Assembly: GCA_035487295.1 (NCBI GenBank)
Contig: DATHMH010000015.1
Location: 62,001 to 126,000, forward strand
Source: QIAW01 sp035487295
Lineage (GTDB): Bacteria; Acidobacteriota; Terriglobia; Terriglobales; Acidobacteriaceae
Direction: 5' to 3'
Length of the DNA stretch: 64,000 nucleotides
Under the pieces are notes generated by a model. It made no database searches and was not told the DNA's origin. It saw nothing but the letters and a program-made list of their open reading frames with translations. The translations under genes were made by a program, and so were the position numbers. Below are positions 44,652 through 53,198 of the stretch, in pieces. Each line of letters starts with the position of its first letter. The first letter of the stretch is position 1.

Positions 44652-44885
44652 ATGAAGTCCTATAATTCATCTAACAATCTAGTTTATGGGGTGAATAAAA
44701 CCAAGTCGAAGTATTGGCCAAGGACATTGGACCTTCGTTCCGATGTATGCCAAACGGCCCTTGCGAACACAATGAAAAGAAGCAAGGAAGCCGTCACGCG
44801 GAGTCGGGAACTCATCGTCATGTCCAAGGACATGTTGAAGAGAATTGATAAGGGCAGGAAAATCAATAAGAGCAGGAATTTTTAA
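44652..44885 (+). CDS. Possible small protein in an AT-rich island
   Basis: 77 codons from ATG at 44652. The C-terminal half reads like a basic helix (TMKRSKEAVTRSRELIVMSK). No ribosome site is visible, and the base composition is lower in GC than its neighbours. It could be a real orphan gene or chance. An upstream extension to 44493 runs through the terminator and is not credible. Confidence 0.35.
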   Translation: MKSYNSSNNLVYGVNKTKSKYWPRTLDLRSDVCQTALANTMKRSKEAVTRSRELIVMSKDMLKRIDKGRKINKSRNF

Positions 44886-45162
44886 GTTCGTGTTGGATCC
44901 ATTCAATCTTTTCGACATCCTTAGGTTCAAGCTTAAACTGGGGCAGTTGGTATCGGCCCTCGGGCTCACTGTTATGAGTGCGCACGAAGAGCGCGTTGCG
45001 GAAAAAACTCAATTTCTTGTAATTCCGACACCAAGCGCGGAACCCTATTGTGTCGAGAATGTATGCTGGGTCCTTAATTAAATTCTTACCCAAAGCAGCC
45101 AGCCTCAAAGGCCAAATATTAAGCTTATTTTGGCACTGGATAAATTCGTGGCCTGACACCAC
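44863..45162 (-). CDS. Possible small protein in an AT-rich island (convergent)
   Basis: 99 codons from a GTG at 45162 (the next codon is also GTG). Residues LPQFKLEPKDVEKIEWIQHELK look protein-like, but no family is recognised and there is no ribosome site. It ends 22 bp inside the opposing ORF. Together with its neighbour it occupies a 600-bp stretch of unusual composition, perhaps a transferred or decayed segment. Confidence 0.3.
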   Translation of the reverse strand: MVSGHEFIQCQNKLNIWPLRLAALGKNLIKDPAYILDTIGFRAWCRNYKKLSFFRNALFVRTHNSEPEGRYQLPQFKLEPKDVEKIEWIQHELKNSCSY

Positions 45163-45176
45163 GTGCCCTTAGTTTT

Positions 45177-47093
45177 TCATTTTTGTTTTTTTGTCCGGCG
45201 CGTGCTGTTCCTGGCGGCCTTGGATTTTTTACCGGGATTTGACTTGAGTGTGTGCTGTTTCGAATTGCCCTGCGAACCGGTGAAAGCAGGAGTAAACATG
45301 ACCAGCACCGATCCGAACTCGTCTTTCGCCATAGGCCTGAAGTAAATGTTCATGTGGTCGCGGGCCGAGGTTCCCTTGAGCGTAACGCTTTTAGCAACCA
45401 CAGACTTTGTCTTAATCAGGGCGCTGCGATAACGGCGCAAGAGCGCATTGCTGGTTTCTTTGGGAATTGGAAGCCGGCTTAGATTCAGGCCCACCGTGGA
45501 AGTGGTTTCAAAGCCAAACAGCTTGCGCGCCGCCGTATTCCAAATCACGATATTCTGGTCGCGGTCCATGAGCATCATGGGCCAGGGAAGGTTTTCCAGG
45601 GTCTCGGAGTAGCGGGCATTGGAGGCGTCTAATTCCTTGCCGCGCAAATCCATTTCCTCATTGGTGGTCTCCAGCTCCTCGTTCAGCGATTGCAGCTCTT
45701 CGTTGGTGGTCTCAAGTTCTTCATTGGTGGATTGCAACTCTTCGTTGGTGGTTTCAAGTTCCTCGTTGGCAGACTGCAGCTCCTCGTTGGTGGTTTCAAG
45801 TTCCTCGTTGGCAGCCTGCAGCTCTTCGCTCGTGGTTTCCAGGGCCTCGATCGTGCTTTGCAGCTTCTCCTTGTGGGTGACGTCTTCCATGCAAATCAAG
45901 GTCCCCGCCCGGCCCTTATTCTTTTCAGCCATGATGGGGCGGATGGTGAGGGCGATCTTGTGGTCATTGGAAGCGCTACATTCCAGGCGCGCCTCGGCGT
46001 TCGATGGACGCGTGGATTCAACTTTGGAGACCAGGTCGGGGAAGTGCGCCGCCAATTCACTTTCGGCCAAAGGCTTACCCACAAGCTTCTTGCCGGAAAG
46101 GCGCAAAAGAGCCAGCGCCGCCTGATTTTCAATCATAATAACGTCGGTGGCATCCAGGACTACGATGCCAGGGTCGAGGGTTTGCAATAAGGCGTTGTAG
46201 TATAGCTTCAGCAGCGAGAACTCTTCGTGGGTTTTGGTTCTCAAAATATCTTCCGGCTGGCCGGGCATTGCGGTCTCCTTTTCATGAGAGACAGGATCGA
46301 TACGTTCGAAAAATCTCCACTTTGAATCGATCGGACGAAAGAGAGACGCATTGCGAAGCTGGGACTCTGATCTGCCCAGGAATAAAACTCCACCGGGATC
46401 AAGCGCATAATGCAGCCGCCTCATAATATTCTCCTGCGCGGCAGAATCAAAGTAAATCAGGGCATTGCGGCAAATCAAGAGCTTTATGTGAGAGATGGGG
46501 GCATCAGAGCTGAAGTTGCTCCTGCCGAAGACCACGAGGCGACGGAGATCGCGACTGATGCGCACGAGCTTTTCGCCGGTGAAGTATTTCTCGCGCAGCT
46601 CCTGGGGCAACCGCTGCACCGATTTGGCAGGATATTCGGCCCGGCGGGCTGTGTTCAAGGCATCTTCATCAATATCGGTGGCATAAATTTTTATGTCGTA
46701 ATCCTGGATTTTAGGGCCGAAATGTTCGGCGATGGCGATGGCGGCCGAGTAAGCTTCCTCACCGCTGGCGCAGCCGGCGCTCCATATGCGAAATGAGCCG
46801 CCGGGCCGCAGATCGCGGGTAAGGCGGGGCACAATGTTCTTGCGCAGAACCTCCCAGGCCGGCGGGTCGCGGAAGAACTCTGTGACATTGATAAGGATGG
46901 TGTTAAGCAGCTCATTGGTCTCGCCGGGATTTTCACCCACAAATTCGATATATTCCCCGAGGTTCCCAATTTTCAGTTGGAACATGCGGCGCCGGATGCG
47001 GCGGTCGAGAGTGCTGTACTTGTACCCGCGCAGTTCGAGGCCGCGCTCCACCGCAAGCTGCGCTAAGAAATCTTTGAGGGAAAGATCAACCAT
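45177..47093 (-). CDS. cheR: CheR-type methyltransferase with PAS domains and signalling coiled coil
   Basis: 638 residues. A CheR N-domain and SAM-dependent methyltransferase come first (NVTEFFRDPPAW at about 70-81, SAGCASGEEAYS at 105-116, LLICRNALIYFD near 210), then a PAS domain (about 300-400), four tandem 14-residue coiled-coil units of the type ELQ-S-NEELETTNE, a second PAS domain (about 500-595) and a basic tail. No kinase domain. The coil units are encoded by near-identical 42-bp DNA repeats at 45657-45835. Start at 47093 overlaps cheB by 8 bp (ATGGTTGA), implying coupling; an upstream start at 47114 is possible. CheB-CheR-PAS proteins act in non-flagellar sensing. Confidence 0.87.
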   Translation of the reverse strand: MVDLSLKDFLAQLAVERGLELRGYKYSTLDRRIRRRMFQLKIGNLGEYIEFVGENPGETNELLNTILINVTEFFRDPPAWEVLRKNIVPRLTRDLRPGGSFRIWSAGCASGEEAYSAAIAIAEHFGPKIQDYDIKIYATDIDEDALNTARRAEYPAKSVQRLPQELREKYFTGEKLVRISRDLRRLVVFGRSNFSSDAPISHIKLLICRNALIYFDSAAQENIMRRLHYALDPGGVLFLGRSESQLRNASLFRPIDSKWRFFERIDPVSHEKETAMPGQPEDILRTKTHEEFSLLKLYYNALLQTLDPGIVVLDATDVIMIENQAALALLRLSGKKLVGKPLAESELAAHFPDLVSKVESTRPSNAEARLECSASNDHKIALTIRPIMAEKNKGRAGTLICMEDVTHKEKLQSTIEALETTSEELQAANEELETTNEELQSANEELETTNEELQSTNEELETTNEELQSLNEELETTNEEMDLRGKELDASNARYSETLENLPWPMMLMDRDQNIVIWNTAARKLFGFETTSTVGLNLSRLPIPKETSNALLRRYRSALIKTKSVVAKSVTLKGTSARDHMNIYFRPMAKDEFGSVLVMFTPAFTGSQGNSKQHTLKSNPGKKSKAARNSTRRTKKQK

Positions 47094-47811
47094 ATAGTTT
47101 CGGAGAGCCTGCATCGTACAGACTCATTAGGGCAATGCTCAGCTTGCCCACAGGCAAGATGTGATCCACGCAGCCGGTGGCTATGGCAGAGGCAGGCATG
47201 GAGGCAAACTCACTTTCAGCCGGATCCTGGGCCATGGTGACGCCGCCGGCTTCCTTGATGGTGCGAATTCCAGCGGCGCCATCTTTTAGAGACCCGCTCA
47301 GGACAATGCCAATACCGCGGGAGCCATAGACTCCCGCCACCGATTCGAAGAGCAAATCAACCGAAGGCCGGGAAAAATGCACCAGGCTGGTATGCGCTAA
47401 CTGAATCTTGCCGGGGCCGATCAGCAGGTGCTCATCGGGCGGCGCGATATAGACCCAGCCCGGCAGTATGACTTCACCGTGCTCGGCCTGTTTTACGCGC
47501 AACGCGGTATAGCGCCGCAACAGGCTTGCCAAAAGACTTTCCCGCCTGGGATCCAGGTGCTGCACCACCAGGATGCTGCTGGGAAATTCGGCCGGAAGCG
47601 GGCGCAGCAGCTCGGCTATGGCGTGAAAGCCCCCCGCCGAAGCGCCAACGGCCACTACGTCGAAGCGGCGAGAGGTGTAGTGGTTGCCCCTTAAAACCGG
47701 GTTTTTCTTCCTGGGTTTCAGGGGCTTTCTGGACTTGGATCGGGCCACAAAAGACAGTCTAACGCACCTCGGTTGGCAAGCGGATAAACTTACGATGGTG
47801 AGTGGCATCAT
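47086..47811 (-). CDS. cheB: CheB-type protein-glutamate methylesterase domain protein
   Basis: 241 residues. The methylesterase triad is present: Ser58 in VGASAGGFHA, His85 in VVQHLDPRR, Asp177 in GSLKDGAAG. There is no N-terminal receiver domain, so regulation by phosphorylation is not built in; about 48 basic residues precede the domain. It is the first gene of a cheB-cheR pair. No chemoreceptor, CheA or CheW is nearby. The start is uncertain (ATG 47811 or 47808; frame open to 47847). Confidence 0.85.
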   Translation of the reverse strand: MMPLTIVSLSACQPRCVRLSFVARSKSRKPLKPRKKNPVLRGNHYTSRRFDVVAVGASAGGFHAIAELLRPLPAEFPSSILVVQHLDPRRESLLASLLRRYTALRVKQAEHGEVILPGWVYIAPPDEHLLIGPGKIQLAHTSLVHFSRPSVDLLFESVAGVYGSRGIGIVLSGSLKDGAAGIRTIKEAGGVTMAQDPAESEFASMPASAIATGCVDHILPVGKLSIALMSLYDAGSPKLYG

Positions 47812-48384
47812 AACCGTATAACGGCGCACATGCACATTACGCTGCACACTCGAATGCTGCTGGCCAGGACACGCGTTTTACGCGAAGCACAGCAGGCCTT
47901 GCTCAAAGAAATGAAGTTGAGCAGACGCCATCTAAGAAGTAAACGCCTCAGGGCACATTGCCTGCGAAACGCGTGGCGAAACAGAATCCCCGGGAAACAA
48001 TAGCGCAGCTTTCAATGAGAACGGGAATCTACTACCGCGCTGCAATTACTGGCTATCGGTGTCCAGGCAGGCCGGCGGGCTTTCTCGATACGCCTGGAGT
48101 TTCAGCGCGAGCCTGGCTCTAAATTCCGCGTGAGTCCTACAATCCAGCTTCTAAAATTCGACTATTTTGCATTCAAGAAATTGAATTGATTTGCTCCTCG
48201 AGAAGTGTATCCTTAAAAAAGATAATCCTTGATCGCGGAGGTAGTTGACTGGTGATCACTTTAAAAATTACCTGTCACTCGAAAACGCGATTCACGAGAT
48301 TCGTCGTTTGCATCAATTCTTTATCGGCAACCTGCAACTTGCGCCAGAGTTGAATGATCTAAATATTGGCAGCTGGGGTTACTT
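47812..48384. other. Long gap between cheB and the HTH gene
   Basis: About 570 bp. It holds a small basic ORF (47830-48003, listed separately); the rest, 48004-48384, shows no gene, repeat or clear promoter. Both flanking genes are transcribed away from it. Confidence 0.5.
47830..48003 (+). CDS. Possible very basic 57-residue protein
   Basis: Open from ATG 47830 to TAG 48003. Extremely rich in Arg, Lys and Leu (MKLSRRHLRSKRLRAHCLRN). No ribosome site. It could be chance in GC-rich DNA or a small nucleic-acid-binding protein. Confidence 0.2.
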   Translation: MHITLHTRMLLARTRVLREAQQALLKEMKLSRRHLRSKRLRAHCLRNAWRNRIPGKQ

Positions 48385-48807
48385 ATGGGCCAGAAAGAAA
48401 CGATCCTAAATTCATGGAAAGAAATTGCCGAGTATTTGGGGCGGGGCGTGAGGACCGCGCAACGATGGGAGCGTGACTTGGCCTTGCCGGTGAGAAGGCC
48501 CCGGGGGAGAGAGCGCAGTGCCGTTGTTGCCGTTTCCAGCGATATTGACGCCTGGCTGAAGCGGTGTCCGATACATGATAGTGCCAACAAGAAACTGCTC
48601 TCGCCCGAGCTCAACTCCCCAAGTTGGGTGATCACCCACCAGAATACTCAGACACTTCGGCAGTGCTCAAAAGCGCTGCATGATCGAGCTCTGCAATTGC
48701 GGAAGACACTGCAGCGCGCAATGGAACTGGCTGGGCAACGAAGTTTAGCCCCGGAGTTGGTTCGCAATAGCGCCAACGGGCTGCAAAGGCGCGTGCCGGG
48801 CGCGTAA
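48385..48807 (+). CDS. Small protein with N-terminal helix-turn-helix domain
   Basis: 140 residues. The first 55 residues (LNSWKEIAEYLGRGVRTAQR-WERD, then AVVAVSSDIDAWL) match the excisionase/MerR-like HTH in which the final D-I-D-A-W-L helix packs on the wing. In Acidobacteria this module is usually fused to TPR or other domains; here it is followed only by about 80 residues with a possible helix (SKALHDRALQLRKTLQRAME). Probably DNA-binding; target unknown. Confidence 0.7.
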   Translation: MGQKETILNSWKEIAEYLGRGVRTAQRWERDLALPVRRPRGRERSAVVAVSSDIDAWLKRCPIHDSANKKLLSPELNSPSWVITHQNTQTLRQCSKALHDRALQLRKTLQRAMELAGQRSLAPELVRNSANGLQRRVPGA

Positions 48808-49028
48808 TGTCCCCGCTTGGCGGGACGACATACAAATCCGCCCACAGCCTCGAGTTTCAATTTGCACCCGTGTTTCCGGATGGGCCATCTCGCATATTTG
48901 ATTGGATTCAGGTTCAGTGCCGGAATGGTGGTCGCAGATAGTAGAATTTAGCCAGGGGACAGATTGACCCTGCTTCCCGCCACGTGTTAGCGTAGCCCTC
49001 TGTGAGATTTCCCGCTCATCATCCGCGC

Positions 49029-49481
49029 ATGGTAGACGATTTGCATAGCATCAAAGACGACATGACCGCTTTTATCGAGGGCCATGGACTCAAGCGCTTC
49101 CACGGGTATGTGACCGAAGAACTTTCTACCGTGAATTGGGAGGCAGGCGATAACCCTGATTCCTGGAAAGATTTTGTCGAGCTCGCCAAGGCCGGGGGCG
49201 CAACTTTTCTGACCATGAGCGACGTGGTGCTCGATAAAGAAGAGCTGGATTTTCTCATCGAGCGCCTGCGCAACGGCGGATATCCCAGCGATGAAGACCA
49301 GGAAGAGGCGCGCATGCTGCGCGTCTACAACGGTAAAACCGGATTCATCCAACTGGGCTGGCCCTGCCAGGGAGTCGTGTTTCTCTACGAAATCTCCACC
49401 GAGTGGTATGACCGCTACCAGCGGCTGATGGACCTGGCCGATGAGATCGGCGGCTTCGTGATTGATGACACGGAAGAGTGA
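49029..49481 (+). CDS. Conserved hypothetical acidic protein
   Basis: 150 residues, acidic, no signal or membrane segment. Segments ATFLTMSDVVLDKEELDFLI and GFIQLGWPCQGVVFLYEIST look like an alpha/beta fold. Not recognised. The ATG at 49029 is preferred; a GTG at 49002 is in frame. The stop is 6 bp before the palindromic element at 49488. Confidence 0.6.
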   Translation: MVDDLHSIKDDMTAFIEGHGLKRFHGYVTEELSTVNWEAGDNPDSWKDFVELAKAGGATFLTMSDVVLDKEELDFLIERLRNGGYPSDEDQEEARMLRVYNGKTGFIQLGWPCQGVVFLYEISTEWYDRYQRLMDLADEIGGFVIDDTEE

Positions 49482-49487
49482 CCGCAT

Positions 49488-49714
49488 TGTCAGGGCACGG
49501 ATTTATCCGTGCCGCAAAAGAAGCACACATCCTGCGGCTTTAGCCACCGAGGTTAGATGTCCAACCCCGTAATCGCTCTTCGGGCTTCTCGATGGAACAC
49601 CCCGTTGCCCATCGGCATTCGACCTCAGAGCCTAAAGGCACATATTCGGCTTATTTTCGGCACGGCTGAAGCCGTGTCCTGACATTATGTTGCTGCCGTA
49701 CATGAATAATCCAG
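49488..49714. mobile_element. MITE/REPIN-like palindromic element, copy 2
   Basis: Starts TGTCAGGGCACGGATTTATC (one base different from copy 1 over 26), contains the same internal words (cctcagag-cctaaag) and ends with GGCACGG..CCGTGTCCTGACA, then catgaataatccagg. About 227 bp, no ORF. It sits between the 49029 gene and recJ. Confidence 0.7.
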
Positions 49715-49783
49715 GCGCATAGGCGCATTGTCTTTGTTTTCCACAGCGTCATAATCACTCCCTTGCTGTAATCTATTGGCTTC

Positions 49784-51529
49784 ATGCAATGGAAGCTGAA
49801 GCCGCCGGATTTTACCGCTCTGAAACAATTAAGTTCACAAGCACAAGTTTCGCCTCTAATCGCGAATCTACTGGTGCAGCGCGGCATCACCACCACAGAG
49901 CAGGCGCAATTATTTTTGAAACCGGAATTGTCGCATCTGCACTCGCCTTACCAGATGTTAGGAATGAAGATCGCCGTCGAGCGGCTGCGCGCGGCCCTCG
50001 AGCGCAAAGAAACTGTGTTGATTTACGGCGACTACGACGTGGACGGCACATTAGCGGTGGTGATCCTCAAGACTGCAATTGAGCTCTGTGGCGGCGTCGC
50101 CGATTTCCATGTGCCTCACCGGATCAAAGACGGCTACGGCATGAAGAACGATGTCATCGAGCAGGCCGCGGCCGCCGATGTGCGCCTGATCATCAGCGTA
50201 GATACCGGCATACGCGCCTTTGCCGCTGCCGAGACCGCGCATCGGGTTGGCGTAGACCTGATCGTGACCGATCACCATCTTCCCGAAGTGGGAGAGATTC
50301 CCAAAGCCCTAGCTGTGCTGAACCCGAACCAGCCGGGATGCGAATATCCTTACAAAGAATTATGCGGGGCGGGCGTCGCCTTCAAGCTGGCGCAGGCCCT
50401 GCTCGAAGGCGCAGGACTCGAGCGCCTGCTGCCTTCATTCATCAAGATGGTCGCCATCGCCACCATCGCAGATGCGGTGCCGCTCACCGGTGAAAATCGC
50501 GTTCTGGCGAAGCTCGGCCTTGAAGGTTTGCGCAAGCGTGCGAATGCCGGATTGCAGGCGCTGTTTGAAGTCGCAGCGGTAGGGAAGAACGGAGGCGCGC
50601 CCACTGCGTCCGATGTCGGGTTTCGCATCGCTCCCCGCCTCAACGCCGCTGGGCGCATGGATGTAGCCAATGATGTCATCACCTTATTCACGACTCGCGA
50701 ACCGGCCGAGGCACAAAAGATTGCCGCCAAGCTCAACCAGCTCAACGCCGAGCGGCAGAACGAAGAGGCGCGCATCGTTCGGGAGATACAAGAGCGTCTG
50801 GATGGCGATGCCGCGCAGCGCGCGCCTTATTGCCTGGTTCTCGATGGCGATGGCTGGCATCGTGGCGTGATTGGAATTGTTGCCACCCGTGTGGTTGAGC
50901 GTTACGGCCGTCCTGCTCTCGTGTTGGCGCGCGATGCTGAGAATGGCGAAGCCTATGGCTCCGGACGCTCGATTGCCGGGTTTCATTTGTTACAGGCCCT
51001 GGAAGAGCCGGCTTGCCGAAAGCTGTTCACGCGCTTCGGCGGCCACGCCCATGCCGTAGGTTTCTCGCTGCCCAGCGAACACATTGCCGAGTTGCGCGCC
51101 CAGATGGGCGAATATGCCCGGCGTCATCTTACGGATACGGATTTGCAGCCTTCGTTAGAGATAGATATGGAAGTCAAGCTGGATGAAATCACGCTCGACC
51201 TGTGCCGCGAGCTGCAGCAACTGGAGCCCTTTGGCCAGGGAAACCGTGAGCCCGTTCTGGCCATCCGGGATGCGGTTTTGCTGCAAGTCCCCAAGCTTTT
51301 GAAAGAGAAGCACTTGAAGTTGCGGGTCGGCTCCGGCAATGGCAATCATCGCGGGTATGACGCCCTGGGATGGCGCATGGCAGAGCGACTGCAGGCGGAA
51401 AGTCTGGCTCCCGGTGAGCGTTTGAATATGGCTTTCACATTGGAGGAAAACTGTCATCCCGACTTCGGCGGCCCGCAGATGGTTCTGCGGGACTTTGTGA
51501 AGGCGGAAGTCGCGGCCGTAGCCGGTTGA
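49784..51529 (+). CDS. recJ: Single-stranded-DNA-specific exonuclease RecJ
   Basis: 581 residues. 5'-3' ssDNA exonuclease in recombination and mismatch repair. DHH-phosphoesterase motifs: GDYDVDG at about 82-88 (metal-binding Asp83, 85, 87), SVDTGI, TDHHLPE with D163-H164-H165, and NPNQPGCEYPYKELCGAGV. The DHHA1 domain holds GRSIAGFHLLQAL and FGGHAHAVGFSL, and a C-terminal OB-type domain follows. Usual family length. ATG at 49784. Confidence 0.93.
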   Translation: MQWKLKPPDFTALKQLSSQAQVSPLIANLLVQRGITTTEQAQLFLKPELSHLHSPYQMLGMKIAVERLRAALERKETVLIYGDYDVDGTLAVVILKTAIELCGGVADFHVPHRIKDGYGMKNDVIEQAAAADVRLIISVDTGIRAFAAAETAHRVGVDLIVTDHHLPEVGEIPKALAVLNPNQPGCEYPYKELCGAGVAFKLAQALLEGAGLERLLPSFIKMVAIATIADAVPLTGENRVLAKLGLEGLRKRANAGLQALFEVAAVGKNGGAPTASDVGFRIAPRLNAAGRMDVANDVITLFTTREPAEAQKIAAKLNQLNAERQNEEARIVREIQERLDGDAAQRAPYCLVLDGDGWHRGVIGIVATRVVERYGRPALVLARDAENGEAYGSGRSIAGFHLLQALEEPACRKLFTRFGGHAHAVGFSLPSEHIAELRAQMGEYARRHLTDTDLQPSLEIDMEVKLDEITLDLCRELQQLEPFGQGNREPVLAIRDAVLLQVPKLLKEKHLKLRVGSGNGNHRGYDALGWRMAERLQAESLAPGERLNMAFTLEENCHPDFGGPQMVLRDFVKAEVAAVAG

Positions 51530-51570
51530 ATTCTGGCCGGGGCTGAAGCCCAAATCTGTAAGAACCTTTA

Positions 51571-51623
51571 CCCCCGGCTAAAAGCCGGGGGCTCCCACCG
51601 TGCGTCGCAAGCGACGCAATGAA
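51571..51623. repeat. CCCCCGGCTAAAAGCCGGGGG palindrome plus GTGCGTCGCAAGCGACGC
   Basis: Two adjacent perfect hairpins. The first (51571-51591) could act as a terminator for recJ. The right portion recurs at 18889. Confidence 0.65.
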
Positions 51624-51696
51624 CACAACTTCCCAATAAAACATAACTTAATGCAGGGCATCAATAGGCCCATTTTCCAAAGCCCATTTTCTTCCG

Positions 51697-51724
51697 AGCT
51701 AGCAGCTAGTAGCTAGAAGCTATT
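51697..51724. repeat. AGCTAGN heptad array
   Basis: Units agctagc, agctagt, agctaga, agctatt at 7-bp period; same family as 1579-1611. Confidence 0.75.
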
Positions 51725-51781
51725 CTTTCCTAGCAACCGTCTGGCCGCCAATTGCACTCCAATGAGCAGAGGCTCTGCTGT

Positions 51782-52633
51782 ATGGCTCTCCCACGTAGCA
51801 TCGAAGAAAATGAAATTTCCCCTGAGTTGCGCCGCGTCTACGCGGATATCCGAAAAAGTTTCGATGTGCCCCTGGTGCCCACGCTTTTCAAGGTAAGCGC
51901 CAGCGTGCCCGACTATCTGCGCCTGGTATGGTCCGATCTGGGTGAGGTAGCGCGCTCACGCGAATTCCAATCCGCAACCCGCGCCCTGGGCGAATACGCC
52001 TATTCGCAGGTGGTGAGCAGCGACTGGCGCATGAACGACCAGCACAAGGCCATGGCCGGCCAGGGCTTTTCTTCAACAGATATGGAAATGCTGGGCGCCG
52101 TGGTCTCGACCTTTACCCGTCTTACTCCGCAGATGGCGTTGTTCAGCCGGCTCATGCAGCTCGGCTACTCGGGTGGGCAGCGCGGAAAAGTTTCCGACGG
52201 CAAGCAGGCCTCGGCGCTCTCCCGCATGATCACCCTGCACGTTCCCGGCGAACGCGACATCGGATTGCGCGCCTGGCTGATCTATGCCGATATCAGGAAA
52301 ACCACCGGCTCCAAACATATCTTCAGCCTCTTCCGCCTGTTGTCGCCTTATCCCGGTTACCTGGCCTCGGTATGGATCGATGCCAAGCGCCTCTTCCAGG
52401 AGCGTTCCTTCCTGCGCGCGCGCGACGAGGTCATGGCACGCACCCGTGCTCTGCTGACCGGCCTTCCCGTAGGCGACCATCGGCACATGGCGCGAAACAT
52501 CACGCCCAATCAGTGGCGCGACATTGAAGAATCGATGGATAGCTTCGTGCGTCTCCTGCCGCAATTCGTTCTTTTCAATGCGGTATGGCAGCGATCGTTT
52601 ACCAGGATGGGAAATCTACAGAAGGTGGCGTGA
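51782..52633 (+). CDS. DehI-like (haloacid dehalogenase DehI family) protein with internal duplication
   Basis: 283 residues, two homologous halves. RRVYADIRKSFDVPLVPTLF-KVSASVPDYL-RLVW in the first repeat matches WLIYADIRKTTGSKHIFSLF-RLLSPYPGYL-ASVW in the second. This pseudo-dimer layout is that of DehI, which hydrolyses D- and L-2-haloacids through a water activated by an Asp. The Asp after VWI in the second half is a candidate, but the active site could not be confirmed, so the substrate is open. The ATG at 51782 is used; TTG at 51752 is less likely. Confidence 0.65.
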   Translation: MALPRSIEENEISPELRRVYADIRKSFDVPLVPTLFKVSASVPDYLRLVWSDLGEVARSREFQSATRALGEYAYSQVVSSDWRMNDQHKAMAGQGFSSTDMEMLGAVVSTFTRLTPQMALFSRLMQLGYSGGQRGKVSDGKQASALSRMITLHVPGERDIGLRAWLIYADIRKTTGSKHIFSLFRLLSPYPGYLASVWIDAKRLFQERSFLRARDEVMARTRALLTGLPVGDHRHMARNITPNQWRDIEESMDSFVRLLPQFVLFNAVWQRSFTRMGNLQKVA

Positions 52634-52638
52634 GGAAA

Positions 52639-52791
52639 GCATTTAGCACTTGGCACTTAGCATTTGGCCCTTAGAAATTTAACCAGCTACCCTCAAACCC
52701 TTTGTGCTAGTGCATAGGACAGCGGGAGCCTGTTGATTGACTTACAGACTGTTAAAGGGCCAAATGCCAACTGCTAATTGCTAAGTGCTGC
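52639..52791. repeat. Inverted pair of GCATTTA/GCACTTG heptad arrays
   Basis: Left array 52639-52673 (gcattta-gcacttg-gcactta-gcatttg-gccctta); right array 52757-52791 is the reverse-complement type (gggccaa-atgccaa-ctgctaa-ttgctaa-gtgctgc). The pair lies between convergent genes (DehI-like and HIT), a position suited to a bidirectional terminator. Confidence 0.8.
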
Positions 52792-52792
52792 T

Positions 52793-53134
52793 TTACCCCG
52801 GCGGCCACACTAACATCCTTCCACCCAGCAAATGCAGATGCAGATGAAAAACGGTCTGCCCCGCACCTGGACCTACGTTGTACACCGTGCGGTATCCATT
52901 TTCGATGTTGCACTGCCGCGCGATTTTGGCAGCGACCAGGTGGCAGTAGCCGATTAACTCGGCGTCTTCGGGCTTGGCATCTTTCAGGTCCACGATATGC
53001 CGCTTGGGAACAATCAGGACATGCGTGGGCGCCTGCGGATTGATGTCCTCGAAGGCGAAGGTTTGCTCATCTTCGTAAACTTTTTTGCTGGGTATTTTGC
53101 CCTCAATGATTTTGCAGAACAGGCAATCGCTCAT
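52793..53134 (-). CDS. HIT-family nucleotide hydrolase/transferase
   Basis: 113 residues. CLFCKIIEGKIPSKKVYEDE at the N-terminus, HVLIVPKRHI in the middle and the catalytic histidine triad HLHLHLLGG near the end. HINT-type members cleave purine nucleoside phosphoramidates. Slightly extended C-terminus MLVWPPG as in other HINT proteins. It is bracketed by two large heptad hairpins. Confidence 0.92.
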   Translation of the reverse strand: MSDCLFCKIIEGKIPSKKVYEDEQTFAFEDINPQAPTHVLIVPKRHIVDLKDAKPEDAELIGYCHLVAAKIARQCNIENGYRTVYNVGPGAGQTVFHLHLHLLGGRMLVWPPG

Positions 53135-53198
53135 GGCAGCTTCACGCTTTCTCTCCAAATTAAAGTAGAAATTATTATAGAGGAACCCCAAAAAAAGC

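Noticed and set aside
45657..45835. CRISPR-like tandem repeats
   Set aside because: The repeats are 42-bp coding units of the CheR coiled coil, without spacers.
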